A stretch of DNA of 64,000 bases from Gaiella occulta (GTDB taxonomy: Bacteria; Actinomycetota; Thermoleophilia; Gaiellales; Gaiellaceae): positions 124,001 through 188,000 of the forward strand of contig NZ_QQZY01000003.1 of NCBI RefSeq assembly GCF_003351045.1, written 5' to 3'. Of this stretch, positions 23,733-35,095 are shown piece after piece (the stretch's first letter is position 1; every line of letters begins with the position of its first letter). The notes below the pieces were generated by a model. The model was not told the origin of the DNA. It ran no database searches and was given only the letters and a program-made list of their open reading frames with translations. Both the position numbers and the translations under genes were made by a program.

Positions 23733-25826
23733 ATGAGCACCACGGCAACACGCATCGCGCTCGACCGCGTCCGCAACATCGGCATCATGGCCCACATCGA
23801 CGCCGGCAAGACGACGACGACGGAGCGCATCCTCTACTACACAGGCCGCACCCACAAGCTGGGCGAGGTGCACGAAGGCGCCGCGACGATGGACTGGATG
23901 GCGCAGGAGCAGGAGCGCGGGATCACGATCACGTCTGCGGCGACGACCGCGGAGTGGCGCGACCACCGGATCAACATTATCGATACGCCCGGGCACGTGG
24001 ACTTTACCGTCGAGGTGGAGCGCTCCCTGCGCGTGCTCGACGGCGCCGTCGCCGTCTTCGACTCGGTCGCCGGGGTGCAGCCGCAGTCCGAGACCGTGTG
24101 GCGCCAGGCCGACCGCTACGGCGTGCCGCGCATCGCCTTCATCAACAAGATGGACCGCACGGGCGCGAACTTCGCGAACGCGGTGCAGTCGATGCGCGAG
24201 CGCCTCGGCGCCAATCCGGTCAGCGTACAGCTGCCGATCGGCGAGGAGGACAAGCACGTCGGCGTCATCGACCTCGTCGAGATGCGGTCGATCGTCTACG
24301 AGGACGACCTCGGCGAGAAGTTCAGCGTCGGCGAGATCCCGGCCGCATACGCCGAGGCGGCGCACGCGGCACACCATGCGCTCATCGACGCCGTCGCCGA
24401 GTTCGACGACGAGCTGATGGAGACCTATCTCGGCGACGAGGACGCGGTCACGCCGGACATGATCCGGCGCGCGCTGCGCGCGGGTACGCTCGCCGATGCG
24501 ATCACGCCCGTGCTGCTCGGCTCCGCCTTCAAGAACAAGGGCGTGCAGCCGCTGCTCGACGCGGTCGTCGACTACCTGCCGAGCCCGCTCGACGTTCCCG
24601 CCGTGACGGGGATCGACCCGCGCACGGAGGCGGAAGTGTCCCGGCCCGCCTCCATGGAAGCGCCGTTCGCGGCACTCGTGTTCAAGGTCATGTCGGACCC
24701 GTTCGTCGGCAAGCTCACCTACTTCCGCGTCTACTCCGGCCAGATCGCGTCGGGCGACCGCGTGCTCAACACCACGAACGGCAAGACGGAGCGGATCAGC
24801 CGCATTCTCCAGATGCACGCAAACCACCGCGAGGAGCGCGACGAGATCGTCGCCGGCGAGATCGCGGCGGCAGTCGGGCTCAAGCAGTCGACGACCGGCG
24901 ATACGCTCGCGACCCCGAAGGACCCCATCGTGCTCGAGTCGATGACCTTCCCGGATCCGGTCATCTCCGTCGCCATCGAGCCGAAGACGAAGGGCGACCA
25001 GGACAAGCTCTCGCAGGGGCTGCAGCGCCTCGCCGAGGAAGATCCCACGTTCCGCGTCACATCCGACGAGGAGACGGGCCAGACGCTCATCGCCGGCATG
25101 GGCGAGTTGCACCTCGAGATCATCGTCGACCGGCTCATGCGCGAGTTCAAGGTCGACGCGAACGTCGGCCGCCCGCAGGTGGCCTACCGCGAGACCGCAT
25201 CCAGGCCCGCCGAGCGGGTGCAGGGCAAGTTCGTGCGCCAGACGGGCGGCTCGGGCCAGTACGGCGACGTCGTCATCAACCTGCTCCCGCAGGAGCCCGG
25301 CGCCGGCTACGAGTTCGTCGACAAGGTCGTCGGAGGCAAGATCCCCAAGGAGTACATCAAGCCCGTGGACGAGGGCATCCAGGAGGCGATGAACGCGGGC
25401 ATCCTCGCCGGCTACCCCGTCGTCGACGTCAAGGTGGAGCTCGTCGAGGGCTCCTACCACGAGGTCGACTCGAGCGAGCGCGCCTTCAAGATCGCGGGCT
25501 CGATGGCCTTCAAGGAGGCGATGAAGCGGGCGAAGCCGAAGCTGCTCGAGCCCATCATGGCCGTGGAGGTCGTCACCCCCGACGACTACCTCGGCGACGT
25601 GATGGGTAACCTCAACAGCCGCCGCGGGCGCGTCGAGCAGCTCGAGCCGCTCGGCAACTCGCAGTCGATCAAGGCGAGCGTGCCGCTCTCGGAGATGTTC
25701 GGCTATGCCACCGACCTGCGCTCGATGTCACAGGGGCGGGCGACGTTCACGATGCAGTTCGATCGGTACGAGGAAGTACCCCAGTCCATCGCGAGCGAGA
25801 TCATCGACTCGCAGTCAGGCTCGTAA
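23733..25826 (+). CDS. fusA: Elongation factor G
   Basis: 697 residues with the G-domain motifs [10 protein letters not shown] (20-29), switch [10 protein letters not shown] and NKMD, and the later EF-G domains through the C-terminal [20 protein letters not shown] segment. It catalyses GTP-driven translocation and, with RRF, ribosome recycling. An AAGGGAAGC stretch precedes the ATG. It lies in the canonical rpsL-rpsG-fusA-tuf order. Confidence 0.98.
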   Translation: MSTTATRIALDRVRNIGIMAHIDAGKTTTTERILYYTGRTHKLGEVHEGAATMDWMAQEQERGITITSAATTAEWRDHRINIIDTPGHVDFTVEVERSLRVLDGAVAVFDSVAGVQPQSETVWRQADRYGVPRIAFINKMDRTGANFANAVQSMRERLGANPVSVQLPIGEEDKHVGVIDLVEMRSIVYEDDLGEKFSVGEIPAAYAEAAHAAHHALIDAVAEFDDELMETYLGDEDAVTPDMIRRALRAGTLADAITPVLLGSAFKNKGVQPLLDAVVDYLPSPLDVPAVTGIDPRTEAEVSRPASMEAPFAALVFKVMSDPFVGKLTYFRVYSGQIASGDRVLNTTNGKTERISRILQMHANHREERDEIVAGEIAAAVGLKQSTTGDTLATPKDPIVLESMTFPDPVISVAIEPKTKGDQDKLSQGLQRLAEEDPTFRVTSDEETGQTLIAGMGELHLEIIVDRLMREFKVDANVGRPQVAYRETASRPAERVQGKFVRQTGGSGQYGDVVINLLPQEPGAGYEFVDKVVGGKIPKEYIKPVDEGIQEAMNAGILAGYPVVDVKVELVEGSYHEVDSSERAFKIAGSMAFKEAMKRAKPKLLEPIMAVEVVTPDDYLGDVMGNLNSRRGRVEQLEPLGNSQSIKASVPLSEMFGYATDLRSMSQGRATFTMQFDRYEEVPQSIASEIIDSQSGS

Positions 25827-25846
25827 GAAGGAGACCGGAGGAGAGC

Positions 25847-27037
<1,191 letters not shown>

Positions 27038-27079
27038 CGCGGCGCCGAGAACAGAACAGAAAGAGAAGAGACGAGATCA

Positions 27080-27388
27080 ATGGCGCAACAGAAGATCCGC
27101 ATCCGGCTCAAGGGCTACGACCACCAGCAGCTGGACCGGTCCGCCTCGCAGATCGTGGAGACGGCCCAGCGCACCGGTGCGACGATCACCGGCCCCGTGC
27201 CGCTGCCAACCGAGAAGAACGTCTACTGCGTGATCCGAAGCCCGTTCAAGGACAAGGACTCGCGGGAGCATTTCGAGGTGCGCACGCACAAGCGGTTGAT
27301 CGACATCCACAGCCCGACGCCGAAGACGGTGGACTCGCTGATGCGCCTCGATCTCCCTGCCGGCATCGACATCGAAATCAAGCTGTGA
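27080..27388 (+). CDS. rpsJ: 30S ribosomal protein S10
   Basis: 102 residues, standard length, with [20 protein letters not shown] and the loop [20 protein letters not shown]. It is a 30S head protein and, as NusE, part of transcription antitermination complexes. It opens the S10 operon. Its TGA overlaps a GTG that opens a short bridging ORF to rplC. Confidence 0.97.
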   Translation: MAQQKIRIRLKGYDHQQLDRSASQIVETAQRTGATITGPVPLPTEKNVYCVIRSPFKDKDSREHFEVRTHKRLIDIHSPTPKTVDSLMRLDLPAGIDIEIKL

Positions 27389-27477
27389 CCGATTCGATCT
27401 CGATAGGGAGAGCCAGGATGGACGACATCTCCGTTGATCATCCCGATCTCGCAGCCGACCGGAGCGTGCGATCGTGA
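27385..27477 (+). other. Short ORF bridging rpsJ and rplC (30 aa)
   Basis: GTG 27385 overlaps the rpsJ stop (GTGA) and the ORF's TGA overlaps the rplC GTG (GTGA at 27474-27477). An internal ATG (27418) follows GATAGGGAGAGCCAGG, a good ribosome-binding site that rplC itself lacks. It could keep translation coupled across the 85-bp gap. The peptide is not recognised, and GC-rich DNA throws up such ORFs by chance. Confidence 0.3.
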
Positions 27478-28091
27478 AGGGCATCCTCGGTCGCAAAGTC
27501 GGGATGACGCAGATCTTCGATCCCGAGACCGGGGCGGTCACCCCGGTCACGGTGATCCATGCCGGCCCGTGCCCGGTGGTGCAGGTGAAGACCGCCGCCG
27601 CCGACGGGTACGACGCCGTGCAGCTCGCCTTCGACGCGGTCGTCGAGCGCAAGCTGACGAAGGGCGAGCTCGGGCACCTCGAGAAGGCGGGTGTCTCGCC
27701 CCATCGCCACCTCGTCGAGTTCCGCGGGCCGAGCGAGCTCGCGGTCGGCGAAGCGGTCACCGTCGAGGCGTTCCAGCCCGGCGAGGAGGTCAAGGTCGCG
27801 GGCACGTCGATCGGCAAGGGCTTCGCCGGCACGATCAAGCGACACAACTTCAAGCGTGGCCCGGTCTCGCACGGCTCGCACAACATCCGCAAGCCCGGCT
27901 CGATCGGCGCCTCCGCGACCCCGTCCCGCGTCTTCCGCGGGCAGAAGATGGCGGGGCGCATGGGCGGAGGGCGTGTCACGCAGCTCGGGCTCGTCGTCCA
28001 CGCCGTGGACGCCGAGCGCAATCTCCTGCTCGTGAAGGGCTCGGTTCCGGGCCCGAAGAGCGGGATCGTCGAGATCAGGGGGGCCGACTAG
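27474..28091 (+). CDS. rplC: 50S ribosomal protein L3
   Basis: 205 residues starting [20 protein letters not shown], with the long loop [30 protein letters not shown] that reaches towards the peptidyl-transferase centre. L3 is one of the first proteins to bind 23S rRNA. The GTG has no obvious Shine-Dalgarno sequence of its own and overlaps the stop of a short upstream ORF, so coupled translation is likely. It overlaps rplD by one base (TAGTG). Confidence 0.97.
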   Translation: MKGILGRKVGMTQIFDPETGAVTPVTVIHAGPCPVVQVKTAAADGYDAVQLAFDAVVERKLTKGELGHLEKAGVSPHRHLVEFRGPSELAVGEAVTVEAFQPGEEVKVAGTSIGKGFAGTIKRHNFKRGPVSHGSHNIRKPGSIGASATPSRVFRGQKMAGRMGGGRVTQLGLVVHAVDAERNLLLVKGSVPGPKSGIVEIRGAD

Positions 28092-28717
28092 TGGCCGTCG
28101 TCAAGGCCCAGGTGATCGGCGGCGCCGCCGCCAGGGACGTCGCGCTCGAGCCGGCCGTGTTCGGCGCCGAGCTGAAGAGGCACCTCGTGCACGAGACCGT
28201 GCGCGCCGAGCTGAACGCGCACCGTGCCGGCACGCGCGCGACCAAGAGCCGCGGGCTCGTGTCGGGCGGCCGCTCCAAGCCGTGGCGCCAGAAGGGCACC
28301 GGCCGCGCCCGCCAGGGCACGATCCGCGCACCGCAGTTCACCGGCGGCGGCGTGGCGTTCCCGCCCGGGATGCGCAGCTTCGACGTGAAGGTGAACCGGA
28401 AGGCCAGGCGCGCCGCGCTGTGCGGTGCGCTCAGCAACCATGTCTCCAACGGCACCTTCGCCCTGGTGGACGGCACCGCCTTCGATGCCCCTTCGAGCCG
28501 CCAGGCGGCGAAGCTGGTCGCCGACTGGGGCAAGAGCCTGCCGCTGCTGCTCGTCGCCCGCGAGGACGAGGTCGCGCTGATCAAGTCGTTCCGCAACCTG
28601 GATCGCGTGCTGGTGACGGTGCCGGCCGAGCTCGAAGTCGCGCCGGTCGTGTGGGCGCGCTCGCTGCTCGTCAGCGAGGCCGCGCTGTCGCTCGTCGAGG
28701 GGAGGGTCGGCCGGTGA
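28091..28717 (+). CDS. rplD: 50S ribosomal protein L4
   Basis: 208 residues with the extended loop [21 protein letters not shown] that lines the exit tunnel. In E. coli L4 also represses the S10 operon. The GTG overlaps the rplC stop, and the end overlaps rplW (GTGA), so rplC, rplD and rplW form a tightly coupled block. Confidence 0.97.
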   Translation: MAVVKAQVIGGAAARDVALEPAVFGAELKRHLVHETVRAELNAHRAGTRATKSRGLVSGGRSKPWRQKGTGRARQGTIRAPQFTGGGVAFPPGMRSFDVKVNRKARRAALCGALSNHVSNGTFALVDGTAFDAPSSRQAAKLVADWGKSLPLLLVAREDEVALIKSFRNLDRVLVTVPAELEVAPVVWARSLLVSEAALSLVEGRVGR

Positions 28718-29004
28718 ACGCCGCCGACATCCTCATCGCCCCGGTGGTGTCCGAGAAGAGCTACGCGGGCCTCGCCGACCGCAAGTACACGTTCAAGGTG
28801 CACCAGCGCGCCCACAAGACGCAGGTGCGCCATGCCGTCGAGGAGCTGTTCGGCGTCAAGGTCGACAGCGTCAACATCGTCAAGGTGCAGGCGAAGCCGA
28901 AGCGCCGCGGCGCCTTCAAGGGCACGCGTCCCGGCTGGAAGAAGGCCATCGTGCAGCTGCGCGAGGGAGAGAAGATCGAGATCTTCGAGGGGGCTCAGGT
29001 CTAG
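28714..29004 (+). CDS. rplW: 50S ribosomal protein L23
   Basis: 96 residues with [20 protein letters not shown] and the conserved [19 protein letters not shown] end. L23 sits at the exit tunnel and docks trigger factor and SRP. The GTG start overlaps rplD, and rplB follows 2 bp after the stop. Confidence 0.97.
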   Translation: MNAADILIAPVVSEKSYAGLADRKYTFKVHQRAHKTQVRHAVEELFGVKVDSVNIVKVQAKPKRRGAFKGTRPGWKKAIVQLREGEKIEIFEGAQV

Positions 29005-29006
29005 AG

Positions 29007-29849
29007 ATGGCAGTCAGGAAGTTCAAGCCGACGAGCCCCGGACGCCGCTTCATGGCGGTCTCCTCTTTCGAGGAGATCACCAGGAAGGCGCCCGAGAAGT
29101 CGCTCACGGAGCCGCTGAAGAAGACGGGCGGCCGCAACAACAACGGCCGCATCACGACCCGGCATCAGGGCGGCGGCCACAAGCGCCGCTACCGCGTCGT
29201 CGACTTCAAGCGCGTGAAGGACGGCGTGCCGGCGAAGGTCGCGGCGATCGAGTACGACCCCAACCGGTCGGCGCGCATCGCGCTGCTCCACTATGCCGAC
29301 GGCGCCAAGGCCTACATCATCGCGCCGCAGGGGCTCAGGGTCGGCGCCTCGGTCGAGTCGGGCCCGGCAGCCGACATCAAGGTCGGCAACGCGCTGCCCC
29401 TGGAGAACATCCCGACCGGGACGCTCGTCCACAACGTCGAGCTGAAGCCCGGGCAGGGCGCCAAGATGGCCCGCTCGGCAGGCTCCGGCGTGCAGCTCGT
29501 CGCCAAGGACCAGGGCTACGGGGTGCTCCGGCTTCCCTCCGGGGAGATGCGCCGCGTGCTCCTCACCTGCCGTGCCACTGTCGGCCAGGTCGGCAACTCC
29601 GACCACGCCAACGAGTCGAGCGGCAAGGCCGGGCGTAGCCGCTGGCTTGGCAAGCGCCCCGCCGTCCGCGGCTCGGCGATGAACCCGGTCGACCATCCGC
29701 ACGGCGGCGGCGAAGGCAAGTCGAAGGGCGGCCGCCATCCGGTCACCCCGTGGGGCGTGCCGACGCTCGGCAAGCGCACCCGCCGCAAGCACAAGGAATC
29801 CGACACGTTGATCGTCCGCGGCCGTCGCCGTGGCAAGGAGAGGCGCTAG
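29007..29849 (+). CDS. rplB: 50S ribosomal protein L2
   Basis: 280 residues, standard length, with the conserved [20 protein letters not shown] segment containing the histidine near the peptidyl-transferase centre and a basic C-terminus. L2 is needed for subunit association and peptide-bond formation. The ATG lies 2 bp after rplW. Confidence 0.98.
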   Translation: MAVRKFKPTSPGRRFMAVSSFEEITRKAPEKSLTEPLKKTGGRNNNGRITTRHQGGGHKRRYRVVDFKRVKDGVPAKVAAIEYDPNRSARIALLHYADGAKAYIIAPQGLRVGASVESGPAADIKVGNALPLENIPTGTLVHNVELKPGQGAKMARSAGSGVQLVAKDQGYGVLRLPSGEMRRVLLTCRATVGQVGNSDHANESSGKAGRSRWLGKRPAVRGSAMNPVDHPHGGGEGKSKGGRHPVTPWGVPTLGKRTRRKHKESDTLIVRGRRRGKERR

Positions 29850-29852
29850 TCC

Positions 29853-30137
29853 ATGAGTAGATCGTCGAAGAAGGGGCCTTTCGTCGAGGAGCGGCTGATG
29901 AGCCGCATCGAGGCGATGAACGCCGTCAACGAGAAGCGGATGATCCGCACCTGGTCGCGCACCTCGACGGTCTTCCCCGAGATGGTCGGCCACACGATCG
30001 CCGTGCACGACGGGCGCAAGCACGTGCCGGTGTTCGTCAGCGAGCAGATGGTCGGGCACAAGCTCGGGGAGTTCGCTCCCACGCGCTCGTTCCGCGGGCA
30101 CGCCGGCGACAACAAGACCCAGGTGAAGAAGCGCTGA
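29853..30137 (+). CDS. rpsS: 30S ribosomal protein S19
   Basis: 94 residues starting [16 protein letters not shown], with [24 protein letters not shown] split around its core and the [14 protein letters not shown] end. It forms a head complex with S13. The start is 3 bp after rplB, and the stop overlaps rplV (TGATG). Confidence 0.97.
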   Translation: MSRSSKKGPFVEERLMSRIEAMNAVNEKRMIRTWSRTSTVFPEMVGHTIAVHDGRKHVPVFVSEQMVGHKLGEFAPTRSFRGHAGDNKTQVKKR

Positions 30138-30619
30138 TGGCCGACACCGCTCTCATGCACTCCCGCGCGGAGGCGAAGTACGTGCGCCTGTCCGCCCGCA
30201 AGGCGCGCGTCGTGCTCGACCACATCCGCGGCCGCAGCGTGCCGGAGGCGCGCACGATCCTGGCGTTCACGCCGCGCGCCGCGGCCGTGGACATCGAGAA
30301 GGTGCTGCGCTCGGCCGTCGCGAACGCCGAGTCGATCCATGCGCTCGACGGCGACGAGCTCGTCGTCCTCGCCGCCTACGCGGACGAGGGCCCGACGCTG
30401 AAGCGCTGGCGCGCCCGCGCCCGTGGTCGCGTCAACCGCATCCGCAAGCGCACGTGCCATATCACCGTCGTCGTGAGCGAGAACCCGAAGGCCGTCCAGG
30501 GGCCGAAGCGGAAGGACGAGATGCCCGCCGCGAAGGACGCCCCGGCTCCCGAGGCTCCCGCCGCCGAGCAGAAGCCGAAGCGCAAGGCACCGGCGAAGAA
30601 GAGAGAGGTGGCTGCCTGA
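30137..30619 (+). CDS. rplV: 50S ribosomal protein L22
   Basis: 160 residues. The first 115 or so are typical L22 ([20 protein letters not shown], then [20 protein letters not shown] of the tunnel loop). The remainder is a Lys/Ala/Pro/Glu-rich tail absent from most homologues. L22 lines the exit tunnel and is linked to macrolide resistance by loop changes elsewhere. Start and stop overlap rpsS and rpsC. Confidence 0.96.
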   Translation: MADTALMHSRAEAKYVRLSARKARVVLDHIRGRSVPEARTILAFTPRAAAVDIEKVLRSAVANAESIHALDGDELVVLAAYADEGPTLKRWRARARGRVNRIRKRTCHITVVVSENPKAVQGPKRKDEMPAAKDAPAPEAPAAEQKPKRKAPAKKREVAA

Positions 30620-31632
30620 TGGGTCAGAAAGTGCATCCCGGCGGCCTTCGCGTCGGTGTCATCCACGACTGGAAGTCGAACTGGTACACCGGCAAGAAGG
30701 AGTTTGCCGACTACATCCTCGAGGACGTCCGCATCCGCGAGCACATCACCGGCAAGCTCTCGCACGCCGGCCTGTCCGACATCCTGATCCGCAAGGACAA
30801 GCAGCGGATCACGGTCGACATCTACACCGCGCGCCCGGGCATCGTGATCGGCAAGTCCGGTGTCGAGGTGGACGCGCTGCGCAAGGAGCTCCACGCCATC
30901 ACCGGCAAGTCGGTGCACATCAACATCAACGAGATCAAGCGGCCCGAGCTCGACGCGCAACTCGTCGCGCAGTCGATCGCCGAGCAGCTGCAGAACCGCG
31001 TCAGCTTTCGCCGCGCGATGAAGCGCAGCCTCGCCTCCGCGATGCGGTCGGGCGCGCAGGGCATCAAGATCCAGTGCGGGGGTCGCCTCGGCGGCGGCGA
31101 GATGAGCCGCTCGGAGCGCTATACCGAGGGTCGTATCCCGCTGCACACGATCCGCGCCGACATCGACTACGGCTTCGCCGAGGCCAAGACGACCTACGGC
31201 CGCATCGGCGTCAAGGTCTGGGTCAACAAGGGCGAGATCATGCCCGAGGGCTACGAGGGCACGTCGACAGGGAAGGAGACGCGCCTCGGCGACCAGGACC
31301 AGGCGCGCCGCAAGCGCGGCGGCTCGGCCGAGGGCCTCGGCGCCTCGCGCGAGGGCGGTCGCGGGCGGGGGCAGGATCGCGAAGGCCTCGGGCTCGTGCA
31401 GAAGCGCCGCCGCGGCCCCGGCGGGGGCCAGGGAGGCGGCGGCCGTCCCGGCGGCGGCGCCGGCGGACGCCCGGGCGGCAGCCGCGGCCGCGGCCCGCGC
31501 CCCGAGGGACAGCAGGGCGGCGGCCGCCCGCCGCAGAGCGCGCCGAAGCCGCAGCAGGCGCCCGAGCCGAAGGCGCCCGACGCGACGGAGGCCCCTGCGC
31601 CCGAGAGCACTCCCGGGGGGAGTGAGAGCTGA
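30619..31632 (+). CDS. rpsC: 30S ribosomal protein S3 with long disordered tail
   Basis: 337 residues, far beyond the usual 210-280. The N-terminal [18 protein letters not shown], the KH domain ([19 protein letters not shown]) and the C-terminal S3 domain up to about residue 215 are normal. The last 120 residues are Gly/Arg/Pro-rich, then Pro/Ala/Glu-rich, and probably unstructured; they could contact RNA. S3 forms the mRNA entry site and helicase with S4 and S5. It overlaps rplV and rplP at both ends. Confidence 0.96.
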   Translation: MGQKVHPGGLRVGVIHDWKSNWYTGKKEFADYILEDVRIREHITGKLSHAGLSDILIRKDKQRITVDIYTARPGIVIGKSGVEVDALRKELHAITGKSVHININEIKRPELDAQLVAQSIAEQLQNRVSFRRAMKRSLASAMRSGAQGIKIQCGGRLGGGEMSRSERYTEGRIPLHTIRADIDYGFAEAKTTYGRIGVKVWVNKGEIMPEGYEGTSTGKETRLGDQDQARRKRGGSAEGLGASREGGRGRGQDREGLGLVQKRRRGPGGGQGGGGRPGGGAGGRPGGSRGRGPRPEGQQGGGRPPQSAPKPQQAPEPKAPDATEAPAPESTPGGSES

Positions 31633-32057
31633 TGCTGCTGCCGCGCAGGACAAAGCACCGCAAGCAGTTCCGCGGCCGCCGCGACGGCTTCTCACGCGGC
31701 CAGACGACCGTGCAGTTCGGCGACTACGGGCTCAAGGCGCTCGAGGACGGATGGATCACCAACCGCCAGATCGAGGCCGCCCGTATCGCGATGACGCGCA
31801 AGATCCGCCGCGGCGGCAAGGTGTGGATCAACGTCTTCCCGGACAAGCCGTTCACGAAGAAGCCGGCCGAGACGCGCATGGGCTCCGGCAAGGGATCGCC
31901 CGAGGGCTGGGTCGCCGTCGTCAAGCCGGGCCGCGTCATGTTCGAGCTCGCCGGTGTGCCGGAGCCGCTCGCCAAGGAGGCGCTGCGCCTTGCCGGCCAG
32001 AAGCTCCCGGTGAAGGTGAAGTTCGTGAAGCGGGAGGCTGATCTCTTTGAGAGCTAG
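31632..32057 (+). CDS. rplP: 50S ribosomal protein L16
   Basis: 141 residues starting [16 protein letters not shown], with [20 protein letters not shown] and [11 protein letters not shown]16 completes the A- and P-site side of the large subunit. The start overlaps the rpsC stop (TGATG). Its last 11 bases overlap the rpmC start in another frame. Confidence 0.97.
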   Translation: MLLPRRTKHRKQFRGRRDGFSRGQTTVQFGDYGLKALEDGWITNRQIEAARIAMTRKIRRGGKVWINVFPDKPFTKKPAETRMGSGKGSPEGWVAVVKPGRVMFELAGVPEPLAKEALRLAGQKLPVKVKFVKREADLFES

Positions 32058-32247
32058 GCAGTTGCACGACATGACCGACGAGGAGCTGGAGCAGAAGATG
32101 GCGGAGACTCGCCAGGAGCTGTTCAACCTCCGCTTCCAGTCGGCGACGGGCGCGCTCGAGAACAGCGCACGGCTGCGCTCGGCGAAGCGAGAGATCGCCC
32201 GCATCCTGACCGTCAAGACCGAGCGGGAACGACTGGGGAAGATCTGA
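32047..32247 (+). CDS. rpmC: 50S ribosomal protein L29
   Basis: 66 residues with the two-helix L29 pattern ([31 protein letters not shown]). It lies beside L23 at the tunnel exit. The start is TTG 32047, preceded by GGGAGGCTGATC and 11 bases inside rplP; an in-frame ATG lies nine codons further on (32074), but it lies inside the family's conserved N-terminus. rpsQ begins one base after the stop. Confidence 0.94.
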   Translation: MRARQLHDMTDEELEQKMAETRQELFNLRFQSATGALENSARLRSAKREIARILTVKTERERLGKI

Positions 32248-32248
32248 G

Positions 32249-32848
32249 ATGGCTGAAGAGAAGGACGAGATGACAGAGGAGACCCCGGTCGAGGAGACCG
32301 CGGAGCAGACGGAGGCCGTCGTCGACGAGCCGGTCGCGGCGGCAGCCGCGGCGGAGGAGCCGGTGCCGGCCGCCGAGCCCGTGGCGGAAGCCGTGGAGGA
32401 GGCGCCCGCCGGGGAGCCTGCCGCCGAGACCGCCGTGCCCGCGGCTGATGCGGTCGCGGCCGTGCCGGCACCGCAATCGGGACCGAAGCCGAAGAAGAAG
32501 CGGCTGCCGCGCGCCCTGCGCCCGCAGAGGACGAGGCCGACTCGCCCCGTCGCGACCGAGCGCAAGCCGATCGTGCGACTCGAGAAGCCGGAGCACGAGC
32601 GCGGCCGCAAGCAGGAGCGCCAGGGCACCGTCGTCTCCGACGCGATGGACAAGACGATCGTCGTCGAGGTCGACGTGATCAAGTCCCACCCGAAGTACAA
32701 GAAGGTGGTGCGCCGTTCGGTCAAGTTCCATGCGCACGACGAGGGCAACAGCGCCAAGGTCGGTGACGTCGTCCGGATCGTCGAGACCCGCCCGCTGTCC
32801 GCCACCAAGCGCTGGCGGCTCGTCGAGATCGTCGAGGTGGCGAAGTGA
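32249..32848 (+). CDS. rpsQ: 30S ribosomal protein S17 with about 115-residue N-terminal extension
   Basis: The last 85 residues are ordinary S17 ([19 protein letters not shown], then [14 protein letters not shown]). They are preceded by a Glu/Ala/Pro/Val-rich stretch (about 1-75) and a basic Lys/Arg/Pro linker (about 76-115) with no counterpart in typical S17. The ATG at 32249 has a weak site (AAGATCTGAG), and the frame is open without interruption, so the extension is probably real. No good internal start lies at the S17 boundary. S17 binds 16S rRNA early in assembly. Confidence 0.93.
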   Translation: MAEEKDEMTEETPVEETAEQTEAVVDEPVAAAAAAEEPVPAAEPVAEAVEEAPAGEPAAETAVPAADAVAAVPAPQSGPKPKKKRLPRALRPQRTRPTRPVATERKPIVRLEKPEHERGRKQERQGTVVSDAMDKTIVVEVDVIKSHPKYKKVVRRSVKFHAHDEGNSAKVGDVVRIVETRPLSATKRWRLVEIVEVAK

Positions 32849-32913
32849 CGACCCACGCCACCCGCGCCTCGTCCACCCGCGGCCACGCCGCTCCGGGGTG
32901 TGAGCGCCGATGA
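32845..32913 (+). other. Short ORF bridging rpsQ and rplN (22 aa)
   Basis: GTG 32845 overlaps the rpsQ TGA (GTGA), and the ORF stops with a TGA overlapping the rplN ATG (ATGA at 32910-32913). It exactly spans the 61-bp gap. It may couple translation, or may be a chance product of stop-poor DNA. Confidence 0.25.
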
Positions 32914-33278
32914 TCCAGCAGGAATCACGCCTCAAGGTCGCCGACAACACCGGCGCCCGCGAGCTCCTCTGCATCCGCGTGATGGGAGGGTCGCATCGCC
33001 GCTATGCGCGCGTCGGCGACATCATCGTTGCTACCGTGAAGGCCGCAACGCCGCAGGGCACGGTCAAGAAGGGCGACGTGGTGAAGGCCGTCGTCGTCCG
33101 GACGAAGAAGCCCTACGGTCGCGACGACGGCACGCTGATCGGGTTCGACGAGAACGCCGCCGTCATCATCGACAACCAGAACAACCCGCGGGGAACGCGC
33201 ATCTTCGGGCCCGTCGCCCGCGAGCTGCGCGAGAAGAACTTCATGAAGATCGTCAGCCTCGCTCCCGAGGTCCTCTAG
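32910..33278 (+). CDS. rplN: 50S ribosomal protein L14
   Basis: 122 residues, canonical length: [20 protein letters not shown] at the start, [20 protein letters not shown] near the end. L14 forms intersubunit bridges. It opens the spc block, and rplX follows after 2 bp. Confidence 0.97.
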   Translation: MIQQESRLKVADNTGARELLCIRVMGGSHRRYARVGDIIVATVKAATPQGTVKKGDVVKAVVVRTKKPYGRDDGTLIGFDENAAVIIDNQNNPRGTRIFGPVARELREKNFMKIVSLAPEVL

Positions 33279-33280
33279 AG

Positions 33281-33646
33281 ATGGCAGCCACGATGAAGAT
33301 CAAGAAGGGCGACATGGTGCAGGTGCTTGCCGGCAAGGACCGCGGCAAGCAGGGCCGTGTGCTCGAGGCGCGCCCGACCGACGGCAGCGTGATCGTGGAG
33401 AATCTCAACCTCGTCAAGCGGCACACCAAGCCGAAGCCGATCCGCGACGCGTCCCGCATGGGCGGCACGCAGATCATCCCCGGCGGCATCGTCGAGAAGG
33501 CATCCCCGCTCGACGTTAGCAACGTGATGCTCGTCTGTCCCACGTGCAAGCAGGCGACGCGGGTGGGCGTGAAGGTCAAGGAGATAAAGGGAGAGACGGT
33601 GCGCGTGCGGTTCTGCAAGCGCTGCAACGAGGAGATCGACCGCTGA
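33281..33646 (+). CDS. rplX: 50S ribosomal protein L24
   Basis: 121 residues with the KOW motif [20 protein letters not shown] and a C-terminal zinc-ribbon-like arrangement of two CxxC pairs (CPTC, CKRC). L24 starts 50S assembly. The stop overlaps the rplE ATG (TGATG). Confidence 0.97.
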   Translation: MAATMKIKKGDMVQVLAGKDRGKQGRVLEARPTDGSVIVENLNLVKRHTKPKPIRDASRMGGTQIIPGGIVEKASPLDVSNVMLVCPTCKQATRVGVKVKEIKGETVRVRFCKRCNEEIDR

Positions 33647-34221
33647 TGTCCGCGACCGAGACCTATCTGCCGCGCCTCAAGCAGCGCTACGAGAGCGAGA
33701 TCAAGCCGGCGCTCCTGGAGGAGCTCGGCCTCGACTCCGTCATGCGCGTGCCGAAGGTGACGAAGATCACCCTGAACATGGGCGTCGGCGACGCGAAGAC
33801 CGACGCCAAGGCGCTCGACGCCGCGATGGACGAGCTGTCCACGATCGCGGGCCAGCGCGCGCAGGTGCGCCGCGCCCGCAAGTCGATCGCGAGCTTCAAG
33901 CTGCGCGAGGGCATGGCCGTCGGCACGCGCGTCACGCTGCGGGGCGCCCGCATGTACGAGTTCCTCGACCGGCTCGTGTCGATCGCGCTGCCGCGCATCC
34001 GCGACTTCCGCGGTCTCAACCCCGATTCGTTCGACGGGCGCGGCAACTACTCGCTCGGCATCAAGGAGCAGATCATCTTCCCGGAGATCGACTACGACAG
34101 CGTGCAGTCGATCCGGGGCCTCGACGTCGCGATCACCACGTCGGCGGAGACGGACGACCACGCGCGCGCGCTCCTGCGCGCTCTGGGGTTGCCCTTCGCC
34201 GGCGAGAGAAGGGATTCGTAA
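33646..34221 (+). CDS. rplE: 50S ribosomal protein L5
   Basis: 191 residues with [35 protein letters not shown] and [19 protein letters not shown]5 binds 5S rRNA and contacts the P-site tRNA. It is followed by a 166-bp gap instead of the usual close junction with rpsN. Confidence 0.97.
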   Translation: MSATETYLPRLKQRYESEIKPALLEELGLDSVMRVPKVTKITLNMGVGDAKTDAKALDAAMDELSTIAGQRAQVRRARKSIASFKLREGMAVGTRVTLRGARMYEFLDRLVSIALPRIRDFRGLNPDSFDGRGNYSLGIKEQIIFPEIDYDSVQSIRGLDVAITTSAETDDHARALLRALGLPFAGERRDS

Positions 34222-34386
34222 GTGCCCCTCCGAGCAACCGCATTCCTGCCTCCGGCGGCTGCGAAGCGGCGCCGTGCGTCGTCCTCAGTCCCGCCCATAT
34301 CCGAGGGTATGGGCGCTCCCTGCGTCCGAGCCTGGCTCGCTTCTCGCGCGCCAGACGCGGGGCACGATCACTCGAAGGAGCACTGA
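34222..34386 (+). other. rplE-rpsN gap with bridging ORF (54 aa) and small hairpin
   Basis: GTG 34222 directly follows the rplE TAA, and the frame stays open to a TGA at 34384-34386, one base before the rpsN ATG. The sequence also holds a 7-bp stem GCCCATA/TATGGGC (34293-34299/34308-34314). The peptide resembles nothing I know. The rpsN ribosome-binding site AAGGAG lies at 34375-34380. Confidence 0.25.
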
Positions 34387-34387
34387 C

Positions 34388-34573
34388 ATGGCCAAGACAT
34401 CCCTCCGCGTCAAGCAGAAGCGGACGCCGAAGTACAAGACGCAGGCGTACTCGCGCTGCAACCGGTGCGGCCGCCCGCGTTCCGTGTACAAGAAGTTCAA
34501 GCTGTGCCGGATCTGCCTGCGCGAGCTCGCCCACCAGGGCGCGATCCCGGGCATGACCAAATCGTCTTGGTAA
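34388..34573 (+). CDS. rpsN: 30S ribosomal protein S14, zinc-binding (type Z)
   Basis: 61 residues with C24-x2-C27 and C40-x2-C43, the short zinc form of S14. It starts [17 protein letters not shown] and ends in the conserved basic and SSW residues. It assembles late into the 30S head. It follows AAGGAG and precedes an anomalous AT-rich island. Confidence 0.97.
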   Translation: MAKTSLRVKQKRTPKYKTQAYSRCNRCGRPRSVYKKFKLCRICLRELAHQGAIPGMTKSSW

Positions 34574-34702
34574 ACAGAGAAGATTCAATATATGAAATCT
34601 GATTATCTATATCAACTTGATCTTTCAGGGAAATATTTTCCTCATGAATTGTGTGGAAGGCCATTCCTCGCATCTAGCATTTTTCTGGAGGAAAAATGCT
34701 GA
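34574..34702 (+). other. AT-rich island with 36-aa ORF upstream of rpsH
   Basis: By my count only 42 of the 122 bases from 34574 to 34695 are G or C (34%), inside an operon that is otherwise about two-thirds GC. ATG 34592 opens a 36-codon ORF rich in codons otherwise rare here (TAT, CTA, TCT, AAA), whose TGA (34700-34702) overlaps the rpsH start region. It could be a rare-codon leader peptide, an untranslated control region, inserted DNA or an assembly artefact. The precise fit of its 3' end to the rpsH ribosome-binding site argues against an artefact. Confidence 0.5.
34677..34699 (+). promoter_or_regulatory. Hairpin presenting the rpsH Shine-Dalgarno sequence, start codon in stem
   Basis: GCATTTTT (34677-34684) pairs perfectly with AAAAATGC (34692-34699) around the loop CTGGAGG. 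The loop contains the Shine-Dalgarno sequence, and the rpsH ATG (34696-34698) lies in the 3' arm. The AT-rich stem should open easily, so it may act as a temperature- or ribosome-sensitive gate, or bind S8 for feedback. The layout matches the rpoC hairpin. Confidence 0.6.
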
Positions 34703-35091
34703 CTGACCCTATAGCCGACATGCTCACTCGCATCCGCAACGCCAACAAGGCGATGCACGACAGCGCCCAGATGCCGACCTCGCGGATGAAGGAGGAGATC
34801 GCGCGCCTCCTCAAGGACGAGGGCTACATCAAGGACTTCCGCGTCGTCGAGGGAGCGCCCTTCCCGACGCTCGTGATCGAGCTCAAGTTCGGCCGCAACC
34901 GCGAGCGCGTGATCACCGACCTCAAGCGCGTGTCCAAGCCGGGCCGCCGCGTGTATGCCCGCAAGGACCGCCTGCCGCGCGTGCTCGGCGGTCTCGGCAC
35001 CGCCATCCTGTCCACCTCGACCGGCGTGATCACCGGCCGTCAGGCTGCCGAGCGCGGCGTCGGCGGCGAAGTGCTCGCGTTCATCTGGTAG
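34696..35091 (+). CDS. rpsH: 30S ribosomal protein S8
   Basis: 131 residues starting [16 protein letters not shown] and containing the conserved C-terminal [21 protein letters not shown]8 binds the central 16S domain and in E. coli represses the spc operon. The ATG lies in a hairpin stem with GGAGG in the loop, and the first codons (including ATA) are more AT-rich than the rest. rplF follows after 4 bp. Confidence 0.97.
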   Translation: MLTDPIADMLTRIRNANKAMHDSAQMPTSRMKEEIARLLKDEGYIKDFRVVEGAPFPTLVIELKFGRNRERVITDLKRVSKPGRRVYARKDRLPRVLGGLGTAILSTSTGVITGRQAAERGVGGEVLAFIW

Positions 35092-35095
35092 CGCC

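Noticed and set aside
34574-34702. Insertion sequence or transposon remnant as the source of the AT-rich island
   Set aside because: No terminal inverted repeats, target duplication or transposase fragment are visible in 122 bp; kept as an open finding instead.
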